NCBI RefSeq assembly: GCF_014131695.1
Contig: NZ_CP036346.1
Location: forward strand, 1,054,001 to 1,118,000
Origin: Thomasclavelia ramosa DSM 1402
GTDB lineage: Bacteria; Bacillota_I; Bacilli_A; Erysipelotrichales; Coprobacillaceae
DNA: 64,000 nt
Direction of reading: 5' to 3'
Below the pieces are notes generated by a model that made no database searches, was not told the DNA's origin, and worked only from the letters and a program-made list of their open reading frames with translations. A program made the translations under genes and the position numbers. How positions within the stretch are numbered: the first letter of the stretch is position 1; each line of letters starts with the position of its first letter. Below are positions 53,644-63,264 of the stretch, in pieces.

Positions 53644-55808
53644 AATTCATCTTTGAGTTTTAAAAGAGCAGCAAATGGTGAATCTTCAACAGCAGTCTGC
53701 TGTTGTTTTTGTTGATTCATATATTTTTTCACATCACTTTTACGAGCCAGCTTATTTTTATTTTCTCGTTCTTTTTTAAAGGCGTTCATATGTTGGCGAT
53801 AACCACATGTTTTACAAACAAACATCTGTTTGTCACCTTTACCAACAAGTTCTAATTTTTTATGACAATTAGGACAGCGAGCATTTGTGATGATGGAAAC
53901 AGATTCACGATGTTTACAATCGGGGTTAGAGCAAACAAGCATTTTTCCTTTTTTTCCATTAACTTCTAACATGAAATGATTGCATTCTGGACATTTTTTA
54001 GTAGTAAGATTATCGTGTTTGAATTTGGCTTCACTAGAACTTATTTCATCTATTAAAGAACGAGTATATTTTTTTATTTCATTAATAAAAATATTTGATT
54101 TTTGTTCTTTTTTAGCAATTTTAGCTAATTCCATTTCCCACTTTGCTGTTAACTCGGGTTCTTTAAGATCTTGTGGAACTAATTTCAACAATTGTTTTCC
54201 TTTGTTTGTAACATGAATATCATTACCACTTTTTTCAATTAAGAAGGTATTAAATAATTTTTCAATAATATCTGCTCGAGTTGCAACAGTCCCTAAACCT
54301 CCTGTGTTGACTAAAGTAGAACTTAATTGTTTCGAAGTGTTTTTTGTATAACGAACTGGATTTTCCATTGCTGATAATAAGGTTGCTTCATTAAAATAAC
54401 CTGGTGGGGTTGTTTGACCAGTTGTTTTGGTTATTTCAGTGATTGGTAAAAATTGATTTTGCTTTAATGATGGTAATGTTTGATCTTCACTATCTTCTTC
54501 ATTACCATAGACTTCTTTCCAGCCGATTTGGGTTTCAATTTTACCAGAAACAGTAAAAATTTCTTGATTTACAATTGCATTAATTGTTGTTTGTTCATAT
54601 AGATAAGGTGGTAATAGAACTGCCAAAAATCTTTTTAAAACTAATTCGTAAATTTTTAATTCTCGATCTGTAAATGAACCTAACATAGCAGGCTGTTCAG
54701 TAGGAATAATCGCATGATGATCGCTAACTTTACTATTGTTGACAAAATGACTTTGTTTTCTTATTGGACTTTTTAATATTTTATCAATTATATTGTCATA
54801 ATCCCCCCCGCGACTAGCTTCTAGACGCTCTTTTAATGTTGGAACGATATCATCGGTTAAATAGCGTGAATCAGTTCTAGGATAAGTTAATACTTTATGA
54901 TACTCGTATAAATCTTGCATTGTTGCTAAAGTTTCTTTAGCAGAAAAACCATAGAGTTTATTGGCATCACGTTGTAATTCAGTTAAATCATATAATTGTG
55001 GAGCATATTTCTTTTTTGTGAAAGTTGAGATTTTTTCTATTTTTAATTTTTGATTTTGAAGTTTCTTAATAGTTTCATCTATTTTGGCTTCATTAAATAA
55101 ATGTTTTTCTTTTTTGGCAGATAGCCAAGTCCAGTTAATTTGGCTACTAATGATTTCTATACCATAATAATTGCGAGGAACAAAATCTTTAATTTCTTCT
55201 TCACGAGCTGCAATCATTGCTAGTGTAGGGGTTTGAACACGACCACAAGCTAGTTGAGCGTTATATTTACAGGTAAGAGCTCGAGTAGCATTGATTCCGA
55301 CGATCCAGTCAGCAATACTTCGACTATATGCGCTATGATATAAAGCTTCATATTCACGAGCATTTTTTAATTTTTTAAACCCTTCTTTGATTGCTTTATC
55401 AGTTACTGATGAAATCCATAATCGCTGCATTGGCTTTTTAATATGTGCTTTATTAATGATCCATCGAGCTACTAGTTCTCCCTCACGACCGGCGTCGGTT
55501 GCTATAATGATATCTTTAACGTCATTACGATTCATAAGGTTTTTGACGGCATTATATTGTTTAGCAGTTTTACCAATAACTACTAATTGCATTTTTTCAG
55601 GCATGATGGGAAGATCATTTAAATCCCACTTTTGATAATGTTTATCATATTTTTCAGGGTCAGCTAATGTTACTAAGTGACCTAAAGCCCATGTAACAAT
55701 ATATTTATTTCCTTCAAGACCACCATTAACATTTTTATTGCATTGTAGAACTCGTGCAATATCGCGTCCAACTGATGGTTTTTCTGCTAATACTAGTGTT
55801 TTTGACAT
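53637..55808 (-). CDS. topB: DNA topoisomerase III
   Basis: A 723-residue type IA topoisomerase that decatenates and relaxes negatively supercoiled DNA. The Toprim domain begins KTLVLAEKPSVGRDIA and holds ATDAGREGELVARW. The active-site Tyr is in LTYPRTDSRYL. The C-terminal ~100 residues carry two four-Cys zinc ribbons (CPECNHF, CSNPDC; CPNCHKK, CKTCGY) and a basic tail. ATG 55808 is set by GAGGT and the family N-terminus; the frame to 55841 is an extension. It is monocistronic. Confidence 0.95.
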   Translation of the reverse strand: MSKTLVLAEKPSVGRDIARVLQCNKNVNGGLEGNKYIVTWALGHLVTLADPEKYDKHYQKWDLNDLPIMPEKMQLVVIGKTAKQYNAVKNLMNRNDVKDIIIATDAGREGELVARWIINKAHIKKPMQRLWISSVTDKAIKEGFKKLKNAREYEALYHSAYSRSIADWIVGINATRALTCKYNAQLACGRVQTPTLAMIAAREEEIKDFVPRNYYGIEIISSQINWTWLSAKKEKHLFNEAKIDETIKKLQNQKLKIEKISTFTKKKYAPQLYDLTELQRDANKLYGFSAKETLATMQDLYEYHKVLTYPRTDSRYLTDDIVPTLKERLEASRGGDYDNIIDKILKSPIRKQSHFVNNSKVSDHHAIIPTEQPAMLGSFTDRELKIYELVLKRFLAVLLPPYLYEQTTINAIVNQEIFTVSGKIETQIGWKEVYGNEEDSEDQTLPSLKQNQFLPITEITKTTGQTTPPGYFNEATLLSAMENPVRYTKNTSKQLSSTLVNTGGLGTVATRADIIEKLFNTFLIEKSGNDIHVTNKGKQLLKLVPQDLKEPELTAKWEMELAKIAKKEQKSNIFINEIKKYTRSLIDEISSSEAKFKHDNLTTKKCPECNHFMLEVNGKKGKMLVCSNPDCKHRESVSIITNARCPNCHKKLELVGKGDKQMFVCKTCGYRQHMNAFKKERENKNKLARKSDVKKYMNQQKQQQTAVEDSPFAALLKLKDELK

Positions 55809-56108
55809 TTTTTTTACCTCATTTCTTAAATATTCTATCATAATAAACTACTGATATGAAACTAAATTATAAAATGATACCGCTATCTTTTTTTTGTTGA
55901 TTTAATCATAGATATTTCTCTTTTTAAAAATTATTATCTTAAAATCACCTAAAATTTGTTGTTATAGGACTTTAACAAAAAAATATCCTCGAAACACTTT
56001 TCATTGTAAATGATGTCAAAATATTATACAATATTATTGTGCTTGTCACATAATGAATTCCTATAGATTCATAAAAATAATTTACATAGAAGAAAATGGA
56101 GGACAAAT
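55809..56108 (+). promoter_or_regulatory. Intergenic region with rny promoter
   Basis: No gene is seen in 300 bases. TTGTAA (56004-56009) and TACAAT (56027-56032) with a 17-base spacer form a likely promoter about 70 bases upstream of rny. Confidence 0.55.
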
Positions 56109-57665
56109 ATGCCAGGAAATATTGCCTTTTCTATTTTAACCTATGTTCTAGCTGTGGCTTTAGGTTTTTTTATTAATTATTTAATTAATAAATTAAAAAT
56201 CTCTAAAGCTAACGTAAGTGCTGCAAAGATTATAGATGATGCAACTGCCAAAGCGGACAATCTTGTTAAAGAAGCAATTTTAGATGCTAAGACAGAAGCA
56301 TATGAGTTAAAACTTCAAGCTGAAAAAGAAGCTAAAGAACAAAAACAAGAAATTAATGAACTTGAAAATAAACTTTTACAACGTGAACAAACAGTTGATC
56401 GTCGTGATATTGCTGTTCAAGGGAAAGAAGATGTTTTAGCGCAAAAAGTAGTACAATTAGACGAAAGAGAAGCCGGACTAGGTAAACTAGAAGCTGAATT
56501 AAAAGAAAAAATCAATGCTAAAATTGGTGAATTAGAAAAAATTGCTGCAATGTCAGCAAATGAAGCTAAGCAAGAATTATTTAAGCAGGTTGAACAACAA
56601 ACTGCTACAGAGATGACGGCTTATATTAAAGATCAAGAGGAGGAAGCTAGATCAAAAGCAAGTCTGCTTTCTCGTGATATAATCGCTAATGCGATTAATC
56701 GTTATGCTCAAGAAGAAACAATTGAAAGAACAGTTTCTGTTGTCGCTCTTCCAAGTGAAGAAATGAAGGGAAGAATTATTGGACGTGAAGGTCGCAATAT
56801 AAAAGCAATCGAACAATGTACTGGGGTAGATTTAATAATTGATGATACTCCTGAAGCTATTACAATTTCATGCTTCGATCCTGTTAGAAGAGAAATTGCT
56901 AGATTATCATTGGAGACTTTGATTCGTGATGGCCGAATTCAACCAGGTAGAATCGAAGAAGTAGTTCAAAAAACTAAAAATGAATTAGATGAAGTGATTC
57001 GCAAAACAGGTGAAGATGCCGTTTTTGAATTAGGAATTTCAAAAATTGATAAAGATATTATCATGATGTTAGGAAAACTTAAGTATCGTACTAGTTATGG
57101 CCAAAACGCCTTACAACATTCATTGGAAGTTGCTCATTTAGCAGGAATCATGGCTGCTGAATTAGGTTTAAATCAACAACTAGCTCGACGGGCTGGTTTA
57201 TTACATGATCTTGGTAAGGCAGTTGACCACGAAATGGAAGGGAGCCATGTGGAATTAGGAGCAAAATTTGCTAAAAAACATGGTGAACATGCTACAGTTG
57301 TAAATGCAATTGAATCACATCATGGTGATGTACCTGCAACAAGTGTAATATCAATTTTGGTTGCTGCTGCTGATACTTTGAGTGCAGCACGCCCAGGTAG
57401 TCGTAGTGAGACAATTGAAAACTATATTCAACGACTAGAAAAACTTGAAGAAATGGCAAAAAGCTTTGATGGAGTTGATCGGGTTTTTGCAATTCAAGCT
57501 GGACGTGAAGTTCGAATTGTTGTTAAGCCAGATAAAGTAGATGACTTGATGTCTCATAAAATTGCTCGTGATATTAAAACGAAGATTGAAGAAGAGCTTA
57601 CATATCCAGGACATATCAAAGTTACAGTAATTCGTGAAGTAAGAGCAAGTGAAGTTGCTAAATAG
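56109..57665 (+). CDS. rny: Ribonuclease Y
   Basis: A 518-residue membrane-anchored endoribonuclease that starts mRNA decay in Firmicutes. In order: N-terminal helix (~5-25), long coiled coil (~40-190), KH domain ([16 protein letters not shown], ~220-285) and HD domain ([12 protein letters not shown], ~360) with the metal His-Asp. Length matches B. subtilis RNase Y (520). It leads the rny-ymdB-spoVS group, and a short terminator (57666-57688) lies before ymdB. Confidence 0.97.
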   Translation: MPGNIAFSILTYVLAVALGFFINYLINKLKISKANVSAAKIIDDATAKADNLVKEAILDAKTEAYELKLQAEKEAKEQKQEINELENKLLQREQTVDRRDIAVQGKEDVLAQKVVQLDEREAGLGKLEAELKEKINAKIGELEKIAAMSANEAKQELFKQVEQQTATEMTAYIKDQEEEARSKASLLSRDIIANAINRYAQEETIERTVSVVALPSEEMKGRIIGREGRNIKAIEQCTGVDLIIDDTPEAITISCFDPVRREIARLSLETLIRDGRIQPGRIEEVVQKTKNELDEVIRKTGEDAVFELGISKIDKDIIMMLGKLKYRTSYGQNALQHSLEVAHLAGIMAAELGLNQQLARRAGLLHDLGKAVDHEMEGSHVELGAKFAKKHGEHATVVNAIESHHGDVPATSVISILVAAADTLSAARPGSRSETIENYIQRLEKLEEMAKSFDGVDRVFAIQAGREVRIVVKPDKVDDLMSHKIARDIKTKIEEELTYPGHIKVTVIREVRASEVAK

Positions 57666-57688
57666 GGATAGGCATAGCCTATCCTTTT
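57666..57688 (+). terminator. Attenuator-like terminator between rny and ymdB
   Basis: GGATAGGC-ATA-GCCTATCC followed by TTTTA; the ymdB ATG is only 19 bases beyond, so partial read-through is likely. Confidence 0.7.
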
Positions 57689-57706
57689 ATTTGAAAGGGA
57701 AATAAA

Positions 57707-58480
57707 ATGAAAATATTATTTATTGGTGATGTATTTGGTTCAATTGGACGTGAAATGATTGAAGATTATTTGCATCGTATTGTAAAAGATAATCAAATTG
57801 ATTTTGTAATAGCAAATGTTGAAAATACAAGTCATGGAAAAGGTTTACTAAAACGCCATTATGATGAGTTATCATTTCAGGGAATTCAAGCCATGACAAT
57901 GGGAAATCATACTTTTGATAAAAAGGAATTATATGACTATATTGATGAAGCGGATAAATTGATTGTACCAATCAATCAGCCAAAAGTACTACCTGGAGTT
58001 AAATCACGGGTATTTAATGTAAAAGGTAAATTGATTAGGATAACTAGCGTATTAGGTGTTGCTTTTATGGATAGTCGTACTTCAAATCCATTTGAAGTAA
58101 TTGATGAGTATCTTGATTTACCGCATGATATTCATATCATAGATTTTCATGGTGAAGCAACAAGTGAAAAAATCGCTTTTGCACATTATGTTAAAGATAA
58201 GGCAAGTGCTGTTCTTGGAACACATACTCATGTCCAGACTGCTGATGAAAAGATAATTGATAGTAAATTAGCTTTCATCAGTGATGTAGGAATGACGGGG
58301 CCGTATATGAGCGCAATTGGTTGCGATCTTGATGCAATCGTCACAAGGCTAAGAGGTTTTGGAGCGCCATTTATCGTAGCTGAAAGTAGTGGTCAGCTAT
58401 CTGGAGTAATAATTACTTTTGAGGAAAATACACCTGTAGCGATTGAACGAATCTTAATTAATCAAGATCATCCATATTAG
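57707..58480 (+). CDS. ymdB: YmdB phosphodiesterase
   Basis: A 257-residue calcineurin-like metallophosphoesterase acting on 2',3'-cyclic nucleotides; in B. subtilis it affects biofilm gene expression. Metal ligands appear in order: GDVFGSIGR with Asp, ANVENTSHGKG with Glu/Asn, TMGNHTFD with Asn-His, IDFHGEATSEK with His, and GTHTHVQTAD with His-x-His. Length is normal (264 in Bacillus). It follows rny and precedes spoVS, the conserved cluster. Confidence 0.95.
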   Translation: MKILFIGDVFGSIGREMIEDYLHRIVKDNQIDFVIANVENTSHGKGLLKRHYDELSFQGIQAMTMGNHTFDKKELYDYIDEADKLIVPINQPKVLPGVKSRVFNVKGKLIRITSVLGVAFMDSRTSNPFEVIDEYLDLPHDIHIIDFHGEATSEKIAFAHYVKDKASAVLGTHTHVQTADEKIIDSKLAFISDVGMTGPYMSAIGCDLDAIVTRLRGFGAPFIVAESSGQLSGVIITFEENTPVAIERILINQDHPY

Positions 58481-58525
58481 GTATAATAATTAAATGTTTT
58501 CATATATTTTTTTAGGAGGAAAATT

Positions 58526-58786
58526 ATGGAAACAATTAAAGTATCATCAACGTCATGCCCTAATAATGTGGCTGGCGCTATTGCTAGTATGATTAGAAAT
58601 GAATCTAAATTACAGATTCAGGTTATTGGAGCTGCTGCTTTAAATCAAGCAATTAAGGCAATTGCAATTGCTCGGGGTTATATTATCCCAACTGGAAATG
58701 AAATTGTCTGTATTCCTTCATTTCATGATCTAATTGTTGATGATAAGGAAATCACAGCACTTAGGTTATTGTTAGAATTACGATAA
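58526..58786 (+). CDS. spoVS: Stage V sporulation protein S
   Basis: An 86-residue Alba-like small protein that affects septation and coat assembly during sporulation. It matches B. subtilis SpoVS almost end to end (METIKVSSTSCPNNVAGAIA; NQAIKAIAIARGYI). AGGAGG lies before the ATG. With spoIVA and cotE in the same window it marks an endospore former. A terminator follows at 58811-58851. Confidence 0.96.
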   Translation: METIKVSSTSCPNNVAGAIASMIRNESKLQIQVIGAAALNQAIKAIAIARGYIIPTGNEIVCIPSFHDLIVDDKEITALRLLLELR

Positions 58787-58810
58787 TTTTAAGTAATAAA
58801 AACTTAACAA

Positions 58811-58851
58811 AAAAAGTAACCCTACTTTAGATGAAAAGGGTTTCTTTTTTT
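58811..58851 (+). terminator. spoVS terminator
   Basis: AGTAACCCT and AGGGTTTCT pair around a 13-base loop, between A and T runs. Confidence 0.7.
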
Positions 58852-58898
58852 AGTGTTTTGCGTTATAATAGTAGGCGTGATATAGGAGGAGATTTATT

Positions 58899-59144
58899 AT
58901 GGCAAAATGTAAATTATTAATGCAAACTGCACAAACACAAAAATTAATCGATTTTTTTGATGGATATGAAGATGATAAAGTAAAATGTAAATTCATTAAA
59001 AAAACTGGAATCAAGGCTGAAATTGAATGTGAAACAGAACTTACACCAGATGAAGCAGCTGGACATTGTAAGAGTCTTTTTAAAAAGACACCTGATGGAG
59101 CAGTTTTATACTTCTCTATTCAACCAGATGGATTCTTCGGATAA
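58899..59144 (+). CDS. Hypothetical 81-aa protein
   Basis: A small soluble acidic protein, not recognised. It has alternating beta/alpha character: KCKLLMQTAQ, KVKCKFIKKTGIKAEIECET, then ELTPDEAAGHCKSLFKKTP and AVLYFSIQPDGFFG. Four Cys are spread through it without a CxxC pair. TAGGAGGAG precedes the ATG, and its own terminator (59143-59167) overlaps the stop, so it is an independently expressed real gene. It sits where rny-ymdB-spoVS meets miaB-ymcA. Confidence 0.75.
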   Translation: MAKCKLLMQTAQTQKLIDFFDGYEDDKVKCKFIKKTGIKAEIECETELTPDEAAGHCKSLFKKTPDGAVLYFSIQPDGFFG

Positions 59145-59167
59145 TAAGGACGTAAGTCCTTATTTTT
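59143..59167 (+). terminator. Terminator after the 81-aa gene
   Basis: AATAAGGAC-GTAA-GTCCTTATT followed by a T run, overlapping the stop codon. Confidence 0.85.
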
Positions 59168-59270
59168 TTATTTACGATAAAAGCAAGAATTAGATTTAAT
59201 AAAAATGAATTTTTTCTTGTGGAAATAATAGAGATTTATGTATATAATATGATAGAAAAGTGGTGAATAA

Positions 59271-60716
59271 ATGAAAGATTATAGTAATTATTTTAAAGGG
59301 CCTTCATTAAATGAGGCTAAAAGAAGAAGTCGTGACGAAGTTGGTCGCTATGATGATGCCTATCATGTTCCAGGAGATATGGTCAAAGTTGGACTAGGAA
59401 AAAAATATTATATTCAAACATATGGGTGTCAAGCAAATGAACGTGACAGTGAAACTTTATCAGGAATATTGGAAAGTATGTCATATCAACCGACTACAGA
59501 AATTAAAGAGGCTGACGTGATTGTTTTAAATACTTGTGCAATTCGTGAAAATGCCGAAGAAAAGGTATTTGGAAAAGTTGGATATGTCAAAAATTTAAAG
59601 AAGACTAATCCAAATCTAATTTTCGCAATGTGTGGATGTATGGCTCAAGAAGAGGTTGTTGTTAATCGGATATTGGAAAAGCATCCCCATGTTGATTTGA
59701 TTTTTGGTACTCACAACATACATCGATTACCTGAGTTATTAAAAGATGCACTTTATAGTAAAGAGATGATTGTTGAAGTTTGGTCTAAAGAGGGCGATGT
59801 AATTGAAAACGCACCAGTTAGACGGGACAACAAGTATAAAGCATGGGTAAATATCATGTATGGATGTAATAAATTTTGTACTTATTGTATCGTTCCTTAT
59901 ACACGTGGAAAAGAACGTTCTCGTTTAGCAAAAGATATTATCAAAGAAGTTGAAGAACTGGTTGCTGAAGGCTATCAAGAAATAACGCTTCTTGGGCAAA
60001 ATGTTAACAGTTATGGTAAAGATTTAGGTGAGGATTATAATTTCTCAAACTTACTTGAGGATGTCGCTAAAACAAATATTCCACGAATTCGTTTTACAAC
60101 GAGTCATCCTTGGGATTTTAGTGAAGATATGATCAAAATTATTGCGAAATATGATAATATCATGCCGGCAATTCATTTACCAGTTCAATCGGGGAATAAT
60201 GAAGTATTAAAGTTGATGGGGCGCCGTTATAGTCGTGAACAATATCTAGAATTATTCCATAAGATCAAAGAATATATTCCTGACTGCACAGTCACGACAG
60301 ATATTATCGTGGGGTTTCCAAATGAAACTCATGAACAATATCTAGATACATTGTCTTTATATCAAGAGTGTGAATATGATTTAGCTTATACATTTGTCTA
60401 CTCACCTCGGGCAGGAACACCAGCCGCGAAAATGGTTGATAATGTAGCAAGTGATGAAAAAGACCAACGATTATATAAATTGAATGAAATCGTTAATGAA
60501 AAAGCGTATAAGCAAAATCAACGTTTCTTAAATAAGATTGTCGAAGTATTAGTTGAAGGAACATCTAAGAAGGATGATTCAATGTTGACTGGGTATACTC
60601 GGCATCAAAAATTGGTAAACTTTAAAGGTGATCCTAAAGATATTGGAAAAATTATTAAAGTAAAAATAACTGAAGCCAAAACATGGGCTTTGAAAGGTGA
60701 ATCAATTGAATCGTAG
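59271..60716 (+). CDS. miaB: tRNA-2-methylthio-N6-dimethylallyladenosine synthase
   Basis: A 481-residue radical-SAM methylthiotransferase modifying A37 of tRNAs reading UNN codons. The N-terminal UPF0004 domain carries an auxiliary Fe-S cluster (YGCQANERDSE, LNTCAIRENAEEK, MCGCMAQEE). The SAM cluster motif is CNKFCTYC near residue 203, and the C-terminal TRAM domain begins near 415. A ~40-residue N-terminal extension is Bacillus-like. It ends within the start of ymcA. Confidence 0.97.
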   Translation: MKDYSNYFKGPSLNEAKRRSRDEVGRYDDAYHVPGDMVKVGLGKKYYIQTYGCQANERDSETLSGILESMSYQPTTEIKEADVIVLNTCAIRENAEEKVFGKVGYVKNLKKTNPNLIFAMCGCMAQEEVVVNRILEKHPHVDLIFGTHNIHRLPELLKDALYSKEMIVEVWSKEGDVIENAPVRRDNKYKAWVNIMYGCNKFCTYCIVPYTRGKERSRLAKDIIKEVEELVAEGYQEITLLGQNVNSYGKDLGEDYNFSNLLEDVAKTNIPRIRFTTSHPWDFSEDMIKIIAKYDNIMPAIHLPVQSGNNEVLKLMGRRYSREQYLELFHKIKEYIPDCTVTTDIIVGFPNETHEQYLDTLSLYQECEYDLAYTFVYSPRAGTPAAKMVDNVASDEKDQRLYKLNEIVNEKAYKQNQRFLNKIVEVLVEGTSKKDDSMLTGYTRHQKLVNFKGDPKDIGKIIKVKITEAKTWALKGESIES

Positions 60717-61035
60717 TTTGGATTGTGCTAAACAGTTAAATAAATATTTATTGAATCTTGATGTCATTAAAGAATATCAAAAGTATGAGCAGCTAATTCA
60801 TCAGGATGATAAGATAGAAAAACTTGAAGCAAAGATGAAAGCATATCAAAAGAAGATTGTAAATCAAAAGTCAAAACAAGATGAAACAGTTGTTAAAACA
60901 ATTGAAGAATATCAAAAAATTAAAGATGAATTTGAGAATCATCCATTAGTTGTTAATTATTTATACTTGAAGGAAGAAGTAGATAGTCTTTTGCAATCGA
61001 TAAATACATATATAAACGGACAATTATTAAAATAG
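60706..61035 (+). CDS. ymcA: YlbF/YmcA-family regulator of RNA processing
   Basis: About 109 residues, all helical and highly charged (VIKEYQKYEQLIHQDDKIEKLE; EEYQKIKDEFENHPLVVNYLYLKEEVDSLLQSI). YmcA/RicA with YlbF and YaaT forms a complex that guides RNase Y maturation of mRNAs and affects competence and sporulation; rny lies 3 kb away. In Bacillus it also follows miaB. TTG 60706 is taken as start because AAAGGTGA is seven bases upstream; GTG 60697 is the alternative. Confidence 0.82.
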   Translation: MNRSLDCAKQLNKYLLNLDVIKEYQKYEQLIHQDDKIEKLEAKMKAYQKKIVNQKSKQDETVVKTIEEYQKIKDEFENHPLVVNYLYLKEEVDSLLQSINTYINGQLLK

Positions 61036-61038
61036 GGC

Positions 61039-61067
61039 TTGACTTAACGATTGATCCTAATTATAAT
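61039..61067 (+). promoter_or_regulatory. guaB promoter
   Basis: TTGACT (61039-61044) and TATAAT (61062-61067) with a 17-base spacer, just after the ymcA stop. Confidence 0.8.
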
Positions 61068-61110
61068 TTATGAAATATTACACAAAACGACATAGAAAAG
61101 GAGATAGAAA

Positions 61111-62625
61111 ATGGCATATTTTTTTGATGAACCATCACGCACATTTAATGAATATCTTTTAGTACCTGGATATTCATCTGCTGAGTGTCAAGCTAAAAAT
61201 GTTAGCTTAAAGACACCATTAGTTAAATTTAAAAAAGGTGAAGAACCTGCGTTATCATTAAATATTCCCCTAGTTTCAGCGGTAATGCAAGCTGTATCTG
61301 ATGATAAAATGGCAGTAGCTCTTGCAAGAGAGGGTGGGGTTTCATTTATTTATGGATCACAAACGATTGAAGATCAAGCAGCTATGGTTAAACGAGCTAA
61401 AACTTATAAAGCAGGATTTGTTCCAAGTGACTCTAATTTAAGTATTAGTGATACACTTGCAGATGTAATTGCTTTAAAAGAGAAAACTGGACATTCAACA
61501 ATGGCAGTAACTGAGGATGGTAGTGCCAATGGAAAATTATTAGGAATCGTAACAGGCAGAGATTACCGGGTTTCTAGAATGGGTTTAGATACAAAAGTAA
61601 CTGAGTTCATGACACCATATGATAAATTAATCTGTGGGCACATTGGAATTACTTTAAAAGAAGCAAATGATCTTATTTGGGATAATAAGTTAAATGCTTT
61701 ACCTATTATTGATGATGATCAAAAATTAGCATATTTTGTCTTTAGAAAAGACTATGAAACAAGAAAATCAAACCCAAACGAACTATTAGATGATTCGAAA
61801 CGTTATGTGGTAGGCGCTGGAATCAATACTCGTGATTTTGCCGAACGTGTACCGGCTTTAGTAGAAGCAGGTGCTGATGTTTTATGTATTGATTCATCAG
61901 AAGGCTTTACAGAATGGCAAAAAATTACGATTGACTGGATCAGAGAACATTATGGTGATAGCGTTAAAGTTGGAGCTGGTAATGTTGTTGATGCGGATGG
62001 TTTTAGATTTTTAGCTGAATCTGGAGCAGATTTTGTTAAGATTGGTATTGGTGGTGGATCAATCTGTATCACTCGTGAACAAAAAGGAATTGGTCGTGGG
62101 CAAGCAACGGCTACAATTGAAGTTGCTAAAGCACGTGATGAATATTTTAAAGAAACAGGAATTTATATTCCAATCTGCTCTGACGGTGGGATCGTTCATG
62201 ATTACCATATGACATTGGCTTTAGCTATGGGTTCTGATTTCATCATGTTAGGTAGATATTTCTCAAGATTTGATGAATCTCCAACTAATAAAGTTAGTAT
62301 CAACGGTCAGTATATGAAGGAATACTGGGGTGAAGGTTCTGCTCGTGCTCGTAACTGGCAACGTTATGATATGGGTGGTGATTCTAAACTTTCTTTTGAA
62401 GAAGGAGTTGACTCATATGTACCATATGCCGGTAGCTTAAAAGATAATGTTGGTTTAACTTTAAGTAAAATCAAGTCAACAATGTGTAACTGTGGAGCCT
62501 TAACTATTCCAGAATTACAAGAGAAAGCAAAAATTACGCTTGTTTCCTCAACTAGTATTGTTGAAGGTGGCGCACATGATGTAGTTTTAAAAGATTCTAC
62601 ATCTGGAAATGGACATCAAAACTAA
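61111..62625 (+). CDS. guaB: IMP dehydrogenase
   Basis: A 504-residue enzyme oxidising IMP to XMP, the committed step of GMP synthesis. The TIM barrel is interrupted by two CBS domains (~95-215). The catalytic Cys is C319 in [10 protein letters not shown], with the GRGQAT flap after it. It is unusual beside miaB-ymcA, which in Bacillus is followed by cotE-mutS, so guaB is an insertion into that order. It has its own promoter and a terminator (62626-62648). Confidence 0.95.
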   Translation: MAYFFDEPSRTFNEYLLVPGYSSAECQAKNVSLKTPLVKFKKGEEPALSLNIPLVSAVMQAVSDDKMAVALAREGGVSFIYGSQTIEDQAAMVKRAKTYKAGFVPSDSNLSISDTLADVIALKEKTGHSTMAVTEDGSANGKLLGIVTGRDYRVSRMGLDTKVTEFMTPYDKLICGHIGITLKEANDLIWDNKLNALPIIDDDQKLAYFVFRKDYETRKSNPNELLDDSKRYVVGAGINTRDFAERVPALVEAGADVLCIDSSEGFTEWQKITIDWIREHYGDSVKVGAGNVVDADGFRFLAESGADFVKIGIGGGSICITREQKGIGRGQATATIEVAKARDEYFKETGIYIPICSDGGIVHDYHMTLALAMGSDFIMLGRYFSRFDESPTNKVSINGQYMKEYWGEGSARARNWQRYDMGGDSKLSFEEGVDSYVPYAGSLKDNVGLTLSKIKSTMCNCGALTIPELQEKAKITLVSSTSIVEGGAHDVVLKDSTSGNGHQN

Positions 62626-62648
62626 AACGCGATTAATTCGCGTTTTTT
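62626..62648 (+). terminator. guaB terminator
   Basis: AACGCGA and TCGCGTT around TTAAT, followed by five or more T. Confidence 0.85.
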
Positions 62649-62694
62649 TGTTCATTTTTTTTAATTTCCAACATATATTAAAATAGGTGAGAAC

Positions 62695-63189
62695 ATGGCA
62701 AATAATATTCGTGAAATCATTACTCAGGCAGTAATTGCTAAAGGGAAAAAAAGAACCCTTAATAAATATCCGTTTTCGATTGAAGGATATGACAAAATTC
62801 TAGGGTGTTGGATTACTAACCATCGTTATAACGCAGCTTTTAAAGATGGGAAACCTGTTGTTTTGGGAACTTTTGACGTTCATCTATGGTACAGTATCAA
62901 TGATGATAGTAGTCTATTGAAGCAAACTGTAAGCTACTTAAACGAATTAGATTTAGTGAAAAAAGAAACCCGAAATTTTGATGAGGGTGATGAATTAATG
63001 GTTACCTGTAATCGTGAACCAAAATGTATTAGTGTAAATAAGTTGGAAGATAAAGTTGTCATTGAGATTGAAAAAGAAATCTCATTAAGTGTTGTTGGTA
63101 AAACAACAATGCGAGTAGAAACTAAAGCAGAGAATGAGACATGGGATGAATTAGAAAATTTAACAGTCGATGAAAATTTTATCAAATAA
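62695..63189 (+). CDS. cotE: Outer spore coat morphogenetic protein CotE
   Basis: A 164-residue homologue of B. subtilis CotE (181), which organises the outer coat around SpoIVA. Conserved features are the N-terminus NIREIITQAVIAKGKKRT, LGCWITNHRYNA, and FDVHLWYS. The C-terminal acidic tail is shorter. It lies directly before mutS as in Bacillus. AGGTGAG precedes the ATG. A small terminator (63188-63206) separates it from mutS. Confidence 0.93.
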   Translation: MANNIREIITQAVIAKGKKRTLNKYPFSIEGYDKILGCWITNHRYNAAFKDGKPVVLGTFDVHLWYSINDDSSLLKQTVSYLNELDLVKKETRNFDEGDELMVTCNREPKCISVNKLEDKVVIEIEKEISLSVVGKTTMRVETKAENETWDELENLTVDENFIK

Positions 63190-63206
63190 AGGCGGAAGCC
63201 TTTTTT
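63188..63206 (+). terminator. cotE terminator
   Basis: AAAGGC-GGAA-GCCTTT followed by T. Confidence 0.8.
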
Positions 63207-63264
63207 CTTTTGAGGTTACTTGTGTTATAATGTGATAGTAATTTTTTAGAAGTGAGGTTAATTG

